DNA of 64,000 bases from CAZGRP01 sp964527995 (GTDB lineage: Bacteria > Zhuqueibacterota > Zhuqueibacteria > Oceanimicrobiales > CAZGRP01), in NCBI GenBank assembly GCA_964527995.1, contig CAZGRP010000011.1, positions 24,575-88,574 on the forward strand, in the 5' to 3' direction. The position numbers and the translations under genes were made by a program. The notes beneath the pieces are model-generated. The model did no database searches, was not told where the DNA came from, and was given only the letters and a program-made list of their open reading frames with translations. Positions within the stretch are counted from its first letter, which is position 1. Every line of letters begins with the position of its first letter. Shown here in pieces: positions 17,001 to 26,217 of the stretch.

Positions 17001-20000
17001 ATGTCACGAAAAACTGCCATGTTCATCCACCTGCATGTCCATTCCAACTACTCCCTCTGCGAAGGGGCGAGTTCGATCGAAGCGCTGTGTGCGGCGGCCA
17101 AAGCCCTCGGCATGCCGGCTCTGGCGCTGACTGACACCAACAACCTGTATGGCGCGGTCTGGTTTCGCGACATCGCCCGGGCGTACGACCTGCGGCCGAT
17201 CTACGGAGCCGAGCTTTGCACCGGGGGAGCGCGGGCCGTGCTTCTGGTGAAAGACCGCGGCGGCTATAGCCGTCTCTGCAGCCTGATCACCCGGCGTCAC
17301 CTTGATGACGACTTCTCGTTGACTGACACACTGGCCTCCGACCGCACCGGGCTGGTGGTCCTGAGCGACGTGCCGGAGCTGCTGCGGCGGGTGCGTGAGG
17401 CGACCGGGCCGGAGGATCTGTACGTCGAAGTGCAGCCGGGACCGCAACGACTGGCGGGGCTGCGTCTGGCACGGCAACTGGGTCTGCCGGCGGTGGCGAC
17501 CAACGGCGTGCGGTTTGTGGCTCCCGCGGACCATGCGCTGCACCGGCTGCTGCGGGCCATCGACTTGAACACCACCCTCGAGCGCCTTCCTGCCGGGGAG
17601 ATGGCCCCCCCGGGTGCGTGGCTGAAGTCGGGGGCGGAAATGGCGGCCGCGTTCCCCGACGCTCCAAACGCCCTGCGCCACACCGAGGAGATCGCCGAGC
17701 GCTGCACTTTCGAGCTCGACTTCGGCGGGCCGGTGTTCCCGACTTTCGACGGCCTGGATGACAGGGAGGCGGTTGAAGCGCTGCGGCGGCTGACCTACGA
17801 GGGGGCGCGCTGGCGCTACGGTGAGATCACCGACCGGGTGCGCGATCGCCTGGAGTACGAGTTGGATCTGATCAGCCGGAAAAACTTCGCTTCCTATTTT
17901 CTGATCGTCTGGGACATCGTGCGGCGGTCGCAGCGCACCTGCGGTCGTGGTTCGGCCGCCGCCAGCGCCGTCTCCTACTGCCTGGGGATCACCCACGTGG
18001 ATCCAATCCGCTACGATCTGTTTTTTGAACGATTTCTGAACGAAGAGCGCAAGGATTTCCCCGACATCGACGTGGACTTCGCCTGGGACGAACGCGACGA
18101 GGTGTTCGACTACGTGTTCAACAAATATGGCCGTCACCGGGCGGCCATGGTCTGCAACCACGTCACCTTCCAGCCGCGCATGGCCATCCGCGAGGTCGCC
18201 AAGGTCTACGGCCTCACCGATGCAGAGATCGGTGAGGTCACCCGGCGCTACTCCTGGCTGACCGACAATCGCGATCTGTTCGGCACCGCCACCCACGACC
18301 CAGCCTTTCGCGGACTCACTTTCCCGAAACCGTGGCCGGCGATTTTCCAGCAGGCGCAACGCATCATGGGCTACCCGCGCCACCTGAGCGTGCACTCCGG
18401 CGGCGTGGTGATCGTTCCCGATGCGCTCGATCGCTATGTGCCGCGGCAGCGCGCCGCCAAGGGGGTGGAGATCATCCAGTGGGAAAAGGATGCCACCGAG
18501 GAGATGGGCCTGGTGAAGATCGACCTGCTGGGAAACCGTAGCCTGGCGGTGGTACGCGACGGCCTGGCGGCGGTGAAGAGGAACACCGGCCGCGAGATCG
18601 ACTATGCCCGCTGGCAGCCACAGGACGATCCGGCAACCCGAAGGCTGATCGCCACCGGCGAGACCTTCGGCGTCTTCTATGTCGAGAGTCCGGCAATGCG
18701 GCTGCTGCAGAAAAAGGCCCGCACCGGCGATTTCGAGCATCTGGTGATCCACAGCAGCATCATTCGGCCGGCGGCGAATCGCTTTATCCAGGAGTATCTG
18801 CGCCGCCTGCACGGCCAGCCCTACGAGCCGCTGCACCCGGCTCTGGGCGACATCTTGCGGGAGACGTACGGCATCATGGTCTACCAGGAGGACGTATCGC
18901 GGGCGGCCATGGCGCTGGCGGGGTTCAATGCGGCCGAGGCCGACGACTTGCGCAAGGTGCTCTCCAAAAAGCACCGGCACCACCGCCTCGAAGACTACCG
19001 CCAGAAGTTTTTTGCCGGGTGTGCCCGCCACGGCGTCGGTCGGCAGACGGTCGAGCAGATCTGGGAGATGATCCTCTCTTTCTCCGGCTACTCGTTCTGC
19101 AAGCCGCACAGCGCCTCCTACGCCCTGCTGTCGTACAAAGCCGCCTACCTGCGTGCCCACTATCCGGCGGAGTTCATGGCGGCGGTCATCTCCAATCAGG
19201 GGGGCTACTATTCGACACTGGCGTACCTGTCGGAATGCCGTCGCATGGGACTGAGAATTCTGGGGCCGGACATCAACGAGAGTGATGATGTGTATGTCGG
19301 CAAAGGGGATTGCATCCGGGTCGGGTTGATGCAGATCAAGGGGCTGCGCCAGGAGTCGATCGCGGCCATCCTGCAGGAGCGCCGGCGTGGGGGGCCGTAT
19401 CGCTCGTACTCCGAGTTTCTCGACCGCATGTGCATAGACCCGGAGGACGTTCGCCGTCTGATTCGTGCCGGGGTTTTCGATGCCCTGGAACCGCAGCGGC
19501 CACGGCCCGAGCTGCTGTGGCAGTGGTACGCCTGGAACGACAGGCGGCAGCGGGCCGGGCGGCACGGCGGCGCATCGTTCTTCGACAGCGGTGCGCTGCA
19601 GGTGCCGGCCGTGCGGGATTATGGCTGGCGCACGAAGATCCAGCTCGAGATCGAGTCGTTCGGGTTCCCGATCAGCGTTCACCCGCTGACGCTCTACCGC
19701 GATCGTACGGACCGCATCCCCCACATCGACGGGCGCGACCTGGAGCGTTACGTGGGTCGTGCGGTCACCCTCATCGGCTGGCCGGTGACCCGCAAGGGGG
19801 CGGTGACCCGGCAGGACGAAGCGATGGAGTTTGTGTCGTTCGAGGACGAGACCGCGATCTACGAATGCACGCTCTTTCCGCGCGAGTACCGGCGCTACTG
19901 CCATCTATTGACCAGCGGCCGGCCGTATGTGATCAAGGGCCGGGTGGAGGAGGAGTTCAGCGGCATCACGGTGACGGTGCAGGAGGTGCGGTTGTTGGGG

Positions 20001-20003
20001 TGA
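17001..20003 (+). CDS. dnaE2: Error-prone DNA polymerase III alpha subunit (DnaE2 type)
   Basis: A 1000-residue C-family polymerase, shorter than replicative DnaE (about 1160). It has an N-terminal PHP domain (HLHVHSNYS at 10-18), and a palm with CGRGSAAASAVSYCLGITHVDP near 314. Catalytic aspartates lie in PDIDVDF (D355, D357, D359 region), and EMGLVKIDLLGNR carries the third acid. Next come the fingers and HhH region (FSGYSFCKPHSASYA), and a C-terminal OB fold. One PHP ligand position is altered (TDT at 44-46 instead of TDH). A second ATG at 17019 (MFIHLHVHS) is an equally plausible start. The upstream imuB supports a translesion role. Confidence 0.9.
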   Translation: MSRKTAMFIHLHVHSNYSLCEGASSIEALCAAAKALGMPALALTDTNNLYGAVWFRDIARAYDLRPIYGAELCTGGARAVLLVKDRGGYSRLCSLITRRHLDDDFSLTDTLASDRTGLVVLSDVPELLRRVREATGPEDLYVEVQPGPQRLAGLRLARQLGLPAVATNGVRFVAPADHALHRLLRAIDLNTTLERLPAGEMAPPGAWLKSGAEMAAAFPDAPNALRHTEEIAERCTFELDFGGPVFPTFDGLDDREAVEALRRLTYEGARWRYGEITDRVRDRLEYELDLISRKNFASYFLIVWDIVRRSQRTCGRGSAAASAVSYCLGITHVDPIRYDLFFERFLNEERKDFPDIDVDFAWDERDEVFDYVFNKYGRHRAAMVCNHVTFQPRMAIREVAKVYGLTDAEIGEVTRRYSWLTDNRDLFGTATHDPAFRGLTFPKPWPAIFQQAQRIMGYPRHLSVHSGGVVIVPDALDRYVPRQRAAKGVEIIQWEKDATEEMGLVKIDLLGNRSLAVVRDGLAAVKRNTGREIDYARWQPQDDPATRRLIATGETFGVFYVESPAMRLLQKKARTGDFEHLVIHSSIIRPAANRFIQEYLRRLHGQPYEPLHPALGDILRETYGIMVYQEDVSRAAMALAGFNAAEADDLRKVLSKKHRHHRLEDYRQKFFAGCARHGVGRQTVEQIWEMILSFSGYSFCKPHSASYALLSYKAAYLRAHYPAEFMAAVISNQGGYYSTLAYLSECRRMGLRILGPDINESDDVYVGKGDCIRVGLMQIKGLRQESIAAILQERRRGGPYRSYSEFLDRMCIDPEDVRRLIRAGVFDALEPQRPRPELLWQWYAWNDRRQRAGRHGGASFFDSGALQVPAVRDYGWRTKIQLEIESFGFPISVHPLTLYRDRTDRIPHIDGRDLERYVGRAVTLIGWPVTRKGAVTRQDEAMEFVSFEDETAIYECTLFPREYRRYCHLLTSGRPYVIKGRVEEEFSGITVTVQEVRLLG

Positions 20004-20199
20004 TTCGCCAGGCGGAGTACACGGATTCAGCGGATTGAGCGGAGNNNNNNNNNNNNNNNNNNNNNNNNNNNNNNNNNNNNNNNNNNNNNNNNNNNNNNNN
20101 NNNNNNNNNNNNNNNNNNNNNNNNNNNNNNNNNNNNNNNNNNNNGGTTGTTGGGGTGATTCGCCAGGCGGAGTACACGGATTCAGCGGATTGAGCGGAG
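19990..20199. repeat. Exact 55-bp direct repeat flanking the N gap
   Basis: The sequence at 19990-20044, ending exactly at the gap, is repeated base for base at 20145-20199, beginning exactly after it. The left copy includes the 3' end of dnaE2. Exact copies ending and starting at a gap are what overlapping contig ends look like. Confidence 0.9.
20045..20144. other. Scaffold gap of 100 N
   Basis: One hundred undefined bases, a standard placeholder length rather than a measured size. The surrounding non-coding stretch (20004-20404) otherwise shows no gene, and nothing else is recognisable in 20200-20404. Confidence 0.98.
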
Positions 20200-20404
20200 C
20201 AGGCCTGGCCTTATTCGGGGCTGTTGGGAGCTCATTTCAGGCTGAGGAGATCATTGTTTGTGGCGGTTCTCCATTTTCGCAAAAACGTCCTTTGCACGGA
20301 TTGCAGCGACTTCTCCCCGCTCGAACGCATCAATTCGACTCTCTGCTGCTTGTGCCCACGAATGACTCGGCATTCGAGCCGTAGGCTGCTACCTGTTGTC
20401 GTCC

Positions 20405-22567
20405 CTATTTCTGCAAGAGTAACTTCTTCGTTGCTGTGAATTCGCCAACTCGTAGTCGACAAAAGTATATTCCGCTTGCCGAATCTCCCGCATTCCACTT
20501 TACTTGGTAATTCCCAGCAGCCCGCTTTTCACGCACAAGCGTTTCTATTTCCTGCCCCCGCAAATTGTAGATCTTCAGAACAACGAAGCTTGGTCTTGGT
20601 ATCTTGAAACGAATTGTAGTCGACTGGTTAAACGGGTTAGGATAATTCTGCGCCAGTTCAACTCCCTTTGGCATCAAGAGATACGGATCGTGTGTTGATT
20701 CAACGGATGTCCTTCCATGTCCCGAAGTCATTTTCAAGATCACACCGTTCATCCCAACGACCCACCCGACGCTTGAGTCGATGAAATAGCCGGAGGTTAA
20801 ATGGTGTAACGTTCCGATCTTCTGGGGAATCCAGTGCACACCCCCGTCTGTGGTTTTAAGGACTGTGCCCCTGTTGCCAACGGCCCAACCGGTCAGCACG
20901 TTGGTGAAGGACACAGAGTACAGGGACTCGCGCCGTGCGACGGGTTGAGTTTTCCAGGTAGCTCCGCCATCGAGCGTCCTGAGGATAGTCCCGCGCGTTC
21001 CAACTGCCCATCCATGAGTGGAATCGACAAAACATACGGACAGCAAATCGCTTTGGGTTCCCGAGTACTGTTTCGTCCAATGTGCGCCTCCGTCTGTCGT
21101 CTTCAGAACTGTGCCGTAAGTCCCGACGGTCCAACCTGTACGATCGTCGAGGAAATGGACACCGTACAGATCTGCAGTGGACCCACTAATTTGGGGAGCC
21201 CAGTTTGTTCCCCCATCAGTAGTTACGAAGATCGCCCCACCACTCCCGAGAATCCAGCCGGTACTTTCGCTAACAAAATAGACGGCAAATAGAGCTTCCG
21301 GCGTCGGTGCCGATTCAACAATCCAACTTGTTCCTCCATCGGTAGTCTTGAGAATGATGCTTGTATAGGTTCGATAATCATACCCAACGCTCCAGCCGAC
21401 TGTCTCGTTAATGAAGTAGACCGAGCTTAGCCCAAACGTCGGCTCAACTGGTCGGGGAATCCAGTTGATGCCGCCATTGGTGGTTGCCAGGACTGTGCCT
21501 CCATCTCCAACTGCCCAACCGGTGCTATCGTTGACGAAATTGACGGAGCGCAGCGACCGCAAAGTGACGGTGGACGATTGACTCGTCCAGGTATTCCCGC
21601 TGTCTGTCGTCCTGAGTATGAGGCCCTCCGCCCAGGAAAAGGTACCGCCAACAATCCAGCCGGTGTCTCCACCTGTCAGTCGCACAGAAAGGAGCCATGC
21701 GGCAACGGGTTCATTTCGTGAAGTCCAAGTCTCACCTCCGTCATTGGTTATCAGTATTGTCCCCCTCTGTCCAACCGCACACCCAGTATTGGCGTCTTTG
21801 AAAGACACAGATCCCAATGATTCCGTCGTCCCGCTGGACTGGGAAACCCAGGAATTTCCGCCGTCAACGGTTTTTAGAATTGTGCCACTACTGCCAACAG
21901 TCCAACCTGTTCTGGCGTCCACAAAAGCGATAGAGATCAATGCATTGGACGTTCCGCTGTCCAGCATCATCCAATCTTTGCCCCCATTCTCGGTCTTGAG
22001 AATTGTTTCACTGCCTCCGACTGCCCAGCCCGTGCTCTCGTCGATGAAGTAGAGAGAAGTCAAACGCTGTGAAGTTCCACTGACTTGCCTGTTCCAGTTT
22101 CTTCCGCCATCTGTCGTCTTGAGGATTGTTCCCCCATCTCCGACGGTCCAGCCAGTACTTTCGCTTACAAAATAAACAGCGAATAAAGCTTCTGGCGTCA
22201 CCCTCGATTGAACAATCCACTCTGCTCCTCCATCTGTCGTCTTGAGAATGACGCTTTCGATCTTTCCGGCGTCGTTATACCAAAAACCGACTGCCCAACC
22301 CGCATGATCATTTGCAAAGTAGACTGAAGTCAATAGGTACGGACCTCCTCCGGCATAGTGTTGAACTTCCCAGTTCGCGCCTCCGTCTGAAGTCTTTATC
22401 ACTGTTCCCACTCGCCCGACTGCAATGGCCGTGTTTTCGTCTATGGTGTACACATCTCGCAGCTCATTTCCCTGAGGCCGTGGGTTTTGCCAGATCCAAC
22501 TGTCTTGGGCAAAAACGCGTGTGCAGAGAATGAAAAAGAAGATGAATGCCTTAGCTACTGATGTCAC
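20405..22567 (-). CDS. Secreted YCF48-like repeat protein with T9SS sorting domain
   Basis: About 720 residues. A signal peptide (VAKAFIFFFILCTRVFAQ) is followed by some 14 repeats of about 43 residues with the core TGWAVGxxGTILKTTDGGxxW, the YCF48/BNR-like beta-propeller unit. A T9SS type A sorting domain (LAQNYPNPFNQSTTIRF onward, last 85 residues) ends the protein, so it should be exported and anchored or released by T9SS. The GTG at 22567 is preferred because AAGGAAG lies about 8 nt upstream and it places the signal peptide at the N-terminus; an ATG at 22672 would bury it. G+C is clearly lower than in the flanks. Confidence 0.88.
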   Translation of the reverse strand: MTSVAKAFIFFFILCTRVFAQDSWIWQNPRPQGNELRDVYTIDENTAIAVGRVGTVIKTSDGGANWEVQHYAGGGPYLLTSVYFANDHAGWAVGFWYNDAGKIESVILKTTDGGAEWIVQSRVTPEALFAVYFVSESTGWTVGDGGTILKTTDGGRNWNRQVSGTSQRLTSLYFIDESTGWAVGGSETILKTENGGKDWMMLDSGTSNALISIAFVDARTGWTVGSSGTILKTVDGGNSWVSQSSGTTESLGSVSFKDANTGCAVGQRGTILITNDGGETWTSRNEPVAAWLLSVRLTGGDTGWIVGGTFSWAEGLILRTTDSGNTWTSQSSTVTLRSLRSVNFVNDSTGWAVGDGGTVLATTNGGINWIPRPVEPTFGLSSVYFINETVGWSVGYDYRTYTSIILKTTDGGTSWIVESAPTPEALFAVYFVSESTGWILGSGGAIFVTTDGGTNWAPQISGSTADLYGVHFLDDRTGWTVGTYGTVLKTTDGGAHWTKQYSGTQSDLLSVCFVDSTHGWAVGTRGTILRTLDGGATWKTQPVARRESLYSVSFTNVLTGWAVGNRGTVLKTTDGGVHWIPQKIGTLHHLTSGYFIDSSVGWVVGMNGVILKMTSGHGRTSVESTHDPYLLMPKGVELAQNYPNPFNQSTTIRFKIPRPSFVVLKIYNLRGQEIETLVREKRAAGNYQVKWNAGDSASGIYFCRLRVGEFTATKKLLLQK

Positions 22568-22672
22568 TGCTCTCACTTCCTTTTGCGGCGTTTTGCACGA
22601 TCTTATGGTACTTGTGACGAGCGGACGTCCCGAAGGAAGACTAGCCACCCGAATGAAGATATGTACATTCAT

Positions 22673-23195
22673 ACCGCCTTTGCTGAGGACAGAGACCTAT
22701 GTAGCTCATAACCGTTCTGCACAAGATAAACCGCCGGTTTCCAAAATGCAAGGCACCATCGCTGGCAGGAGACACACGTCAATCGTGTGAACGAAGAAGA
22801 GGGAACTTCCAGTTCCTTTCCTGCGCTGGAGAGTTGACGCATGGCAGAACACCGGATTCACGCAACTGAGCAAAGAGCCCAACGGATCGCGCGACTCGAG
22901 AACGAGCGGATGACCTCGTGAGAGACGGACAGGCACCGCTTGGAGGTTCTGAGGCTTGCAATGCAGAATGATCTGTTGGTCTGGTGGGCGGCAGATTCGA
23001 CTCATGGCGCAGGGCGCAATTGCCACCGAGGACCGAGCAACCGACGTAGACGAAAAGGGTGGGGCTTTCCAGTTGCCTCGATCGACTACATTGCCCCTCT
23101 GCTGAAGGTTCGCAGATCGCAAACACACAAAACCTGATTTCGCGCCTCCGTAGGCAAAGTGGACCGCACCCTCTGTGCATGTGCGCTCGGCCACT
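22673..23195. other. Intergenic region without a recognised gene
   Basis: About 520 bp between two T9SS cargo genes. Frames on both strands lack family sequence. Two small hairpins are present: CACACG-TCAAT-CGTGTG (22773-22789) and GGAACT-TCC-AGTTCC (22802-22816). Neither has a convincing T tract. Confidence 0.6.
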
Positions 23196-24638
23196 CTACC
23201 GCAGCACCATCATTTTCCTGGTCTGCCAAAACTCACCTACTTGCAATTTGTAGAAATAGAGTCCACTTGGGAGGTCGGCGGCATCGAAGTCCACCGAGTA
23301 GACGTTCGCTTTCTGAAATCTGTTGACCAACGTTCGAATTTCTCTTCCAAGCATGTCATAAACCCTCAGAGTAACAAAGCCTGATCGGGGTATCGAGTAC
23401 CAAATCTTTGTTGACGGATTGAACGGGTTCGGATAGTTCTGGGAAAGTTCAAAGCGGACAGGTATGCTTGCTTCGTCGTTCCGAACCGACGTTGTCGCTG
23501 GATCTGGACCTAACTTGACAAGTAGGACCTCATCATTGCTGGTACCGGTCAAAACATATCCTCCATCCTCCGTCAAATCGATAGAGAAGAAGCCATCAAT
23601 TGCGCCTCCTATGTCGATCGTTTTTGTCCACAGTGTATCCCCGTTCCCGTCAGTCCTTAGCACCCAGCCGTCGATTGATTCATTCGACGTAAAGCCGGAC
23701 ACAATAAATCCTCCGTCTTGGGTTTGTTTCACGCAGGTGGCATGAGCGTCATTTCCATACGTCCTGCGCCAGAGAATATTGCCATCGACATCCGTCTTGA
23801 ACAGCAGTACTTGATTCGACAGCGCATTGCCGGCGACGATGAAACCACCGTCGTTGGTCTCACTGACAAAATCTGTTCCTTCTTCCAGGAAGCCTTCATA
23901 TACTTTCATGTCGCCATTTCCGTTTGCATCCGTTTTCAGCAACAAGATCTTGTCGTTCCCTATCTCATCGGTCGCCGCAACGATGTACCCGCCCCAGGAC
24001 GTTTGATGAACCGTTCTTCCGACCTCGTTTAGGCTCGTGCTTCCGTAAGTTTTCGTCCAGGCGGTATCGCCGTTCGACGCGAATTTGAGAAGCCATATAT
24101 CGGCATCGTATTTCTCTGTGCCTTCTGTGCTTCGGTTGAATTCGAATCGGCCGGTCACGATAAAGCCGCCATCGTCTGTAGGGGAAATGAATGCCGCCTC
24201 GTCTTGCTCCAGTTCGCCGGCGACAAATTCATCAACCTTCTCTCCCGCGGCATTTGTCTTGATGAGCCACAGATCCGAGTGAATCGGTGAACCCGGACCT
24301 GCCTCGAATCTCTCAAGAGCCCCGGCGACCAGGAATCCTCCGCCAGATGTTTCCACGACGGAACCACCAGCATCCTCCAACCCATCAGCGCCTCCGTACG
24401 TTCTTGCCCAGATCTGGTTGCCATTGCCGTCGGTTTTCATCAGGAGCAGGTCGGAGTTTGTAGCGGCGATGACGGCGAAACCGGTAATGATGAACCCACC
24501 GTCGGCGGTTTGCTTGACGTCGGTTCCCCAGGTGCCGCCGTATGTCTTCTGCCAAAGAATCTCCGGCGCTTGGGCAAGAAGATTCCCCCAGGCAAGGAAC
24601 AACATGGCGCACATCACCTTCGTCTTTCTCATTGGCAT
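23196..24638 (-). CDS. Secreted repeat protein with T9SS sorting domain
   Basis: A 480-residue exported protein. A signal peptide (VMCAMLFLAWGNLLAQA) is followed by about seven repeats of roughly 50 residues with the core TxDGGFIVTGxxxxxxxDxxLLKTDxxGNxxWxKTYGG, a probable beta-propeller of unknown ligand. The last 85 residues are a T9SS type A sorting domain (FELSQNYPNPFNPSTKIWY, then DLPSGLYFYKLQVGEF). An ATG at 24632 is an alternative start. It shares the low G+C of the neighbouring cargo gene. Confidence 0.88.
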   Translation of the reverse strand: MPMRKTKVMCAMLFLAWGNLLAQAPEILWQKTYGGTWGTDVKQTADGGFIITGFAVIAATNSDLLLMKTDGNGNQIWARTYGGADGLEDAGGSVVETSGGGFLVAGALERFEAGPGSPIHSDLWLIKTNAAGEKVDEFVAGELEQDEAAFISPTDDGGFIVTGRFEFNRSTEGTEKYDADIWLLKFASNGDTAWTKTYGSTSLNEVGRTVHQTSWGGYIVAATDEIGNDKILLLKTDANGNGDMKVYEGFLEEGTDFVSETNDGGFIVAGNALSNQVLLFKTDVDGNILWRRTYGNDAHATCVKQTQDGGFIVSGFTSNESIDGWVLRTDGNGDTLWTKTIDIGGAIDGFFSIDLTEDGGYVLTGTSNDEVLLVKLGPDPATTSVRNDEASIPVRFELSQNYPNPFNPSTKIWYSIPRSGFVTLRVYDMLGREIRTLVNRFQKANVYSVDFDAADLPSGLYFYKLQVGEFWQTRKMMVLR

Positions 24639-25131
24639 GGTCCTCCCTGTGTTTGAGCTAGACCGACATACAACGTTCCTGTTCGCGCCTCAAGACTGGC
24701 GTCGAACAGGAAGCGCTGTGTGATCCTTGGAAAAGGATGTAGTTGCGACTGCCGTGGACGTAGACCTTTCCCGTACAGCGGCCATCATGCTGATGCGAAT
24801 CCGGCTGCGCACCTGATCAAGGAGTTTTCAGTTGGCCGATCGGCATTGAGTAAAGCTTGGCGAGTGCATGAATGCGGCCCCAATCAATATGATTATGGTT
24901 ATGAGGAAGGCATCCGCCTCGTTGTCGGAATAACCAGATATGTGTTTGCCGCCCCGAGCGCGATCCGGGCAACCGTAGGCGAGAGAAAACCTGGAGCCAA
25001 ATCGGTGAACGCTGGGAGCGAATGCTCTGAAGTACAATCATGATCACTTCATTGCGGAATGTCAGGAAAAAATTCGGGTTCAGCTTGGGGATTGAGCGAA
25101 TCAGGACGATGAGGGACGGACGATGATGGAG
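24639..25131. other. Intergenic region without a recognised gene
   Basis: About 490 bp of lower-G+C sequence upstream of the repeat-protein gene. Short frames on both strands have no family resemblance. It ends at a palindromic element. Confidence 0.55.
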
Positions 25132-25189
25132 GTTTGTAGTAGCGCGATTCATCGGGCATTCGACGGCGATAAATCGCCTTACTACAAAC
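25132..25189. repeat. 58-bp palindromic (MITE-like) element
   Basis: Perfect 10-bp terminal inverted repeats GTTTGTAGTA (25132-25141) and TACTACAAAC (25180-25189). After a 2-nt mismatch there is an inner stem GCGATT (25144-25149)/AATCGC (25172-25177). It lies 6 nt beyond the stop of the sigma factor and could fold into a long hairpin ending that transcript. The layout resembles short dispersed palindromes seen in related phyla. Confidence 0.7.
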
Positions 25190-25195
25190 ACACAA

Positions 25196-26047
25196 TCATT
25201 CCTCCTCTAACACCCGAAACCGTCCCGAGTCGATGAGGGTGCGGATGGTTTCCAAGAACGTCTCAGGAGCGGCATAGTCCGGGTGGCTGCGGAAGACGGC
25301 CGCGGCGCGCTCGAGTTCTTCCATCTCCTCGATGCGTCGGAGCAGATTGGCGTCGCGGCGGGCGCGGGCCGGTTGCCCGGCGAAGAGCAGATGGTGCGGA
25401 TCGATTCGACCGATCCGGATGGCCCGCTCAACCCGACGAGCACAGCGGCAGCGATTGTCCGGGTTGACGAGGCCGCACTTTTGTCGCATGAACTCACGGA
25501 CTCGGTTGCGAGCTCGGGAAAGACGTTTGCGGAACGTCGCGGCCGAGATGCCCAGGATCTTTCCGCCTTCCTCACCGGTTACCTCAAAGATCTCCCCGAG
25601 GATGTAGGCCAGACGGTGATCCCGACCCAGGCAGAGCAGCATTCCCTGAGTGCAGCCGATCTTGACTTCTTCGACCAGCAGGTCTTGGTCGGCCTCGGCC
25701 GCAAGCCGGAGCGGCCCGTCGGAGAGCCCCTCATCAAGCTCCTTTCCGAAGCGCTCAAATGTCATTCCTTCCAATTCCGCCTGGCGCTTTCGGGTGGTCA
25801 GAAGGTAGTTCGCCGCCACGCGGTAGACCCACGTCATGAAGGCGCTCTCCTGCCGGAAGCTGCCCAGGTGGGTGACGATCCGAATCAGGATCTCCTGGGT
25901 GGCGTCCTTTGCATCCTCCGGATGCCACAACATCCGCAGAGCGAGGCCATAGACCCGGTGTTGGATTCCCTGGATGACGTCTTCAAGCGCTGCCTTGTCG
26001 CCAGCTTTCGCGGATGCCACCAGGGAGTCGAGCGTTGACGTGATCAT
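25196..26047 (-). CDS. ECF-type RNA polymerase sigma factor with Cys-rich C-terminal extension
   Basis: A 283-residue protein. Sigma region 2 is at about 20-95 (GLALRMLWHPEDAKDATQEIL and ESAFMTWVYRVAANYLL). Sigma region 4 is at about 135-190 (RLAYILGEIFEVTGEEGGKILGISAATFRKRLSRAR). The roughly 95-residue extension starts CGLVNPDNRCRC, possibly metal-binding, and continues with a helical tail. No anti-sigma factor gene is adjacent. The next gene upstream is the haloalkane dehalogenase on the same strand, 170 nt away, so co-expression is possible but not shown. Confidence 0.85.
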   Translation of the reverse strand: MITSTLDSLVASAKAGDKAALEDVIQGIQHRVYGLALRMLWHPEDAKDATQEILIRIVTHLGSFRQESAFMTWVYRVAANYLLTTRKRQAELEGMTFERFGKELDEGLSDGPLRLAAEADQDLLVEEVKIGCTQGMLLCLGRDHRLAYILGEIFEVTGEEGGKILGISAATFRKRLSRARNRVREFMRQKCGLVNPDNRCRCARRVERAIRIGRIDPHHLLFAGQPARARRDANLLRRIEEMEELERAAAVFRSHPDYAAPETFLETIRTLIDSGRFRVLEEE

Positions 26048-26217
26048 TTTTTGAATTCAACACTGAATAACACCGAAAGACGGCCAGAGAATGCTCAGAC
26101 TTCTTGAAGGCCGCGATGGGGAAAATGATCCGTTGGCGGCCGTTCTCCGTTGGGCGGCTGCCACGACCTGTTGTCTCGGCACAACCCGGAATGCTCTTGG
26201 AGGAATCCACAGACTCC

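Noticed and set aside
17004..19904. A 966-codon open frame antisense to dnaE2
   Set aside because: Its translation is low-complexity and His/Arg/Gln-rich with no family match; it mirrors the codon bias of the G+C-rich gene on the other strand.
20405..22567. Regular repeats that could suggest a CRISPR array
   Set aside because: The period is about 130 bp, the copies diverge and they encode YCF48-type protein repeats in frame.
22706..23194. A 162-codon minus-strand frame between the T9SS cargo genes
   Set aside because: No family resemblance, no ribosome site seen, and atypical residue use.
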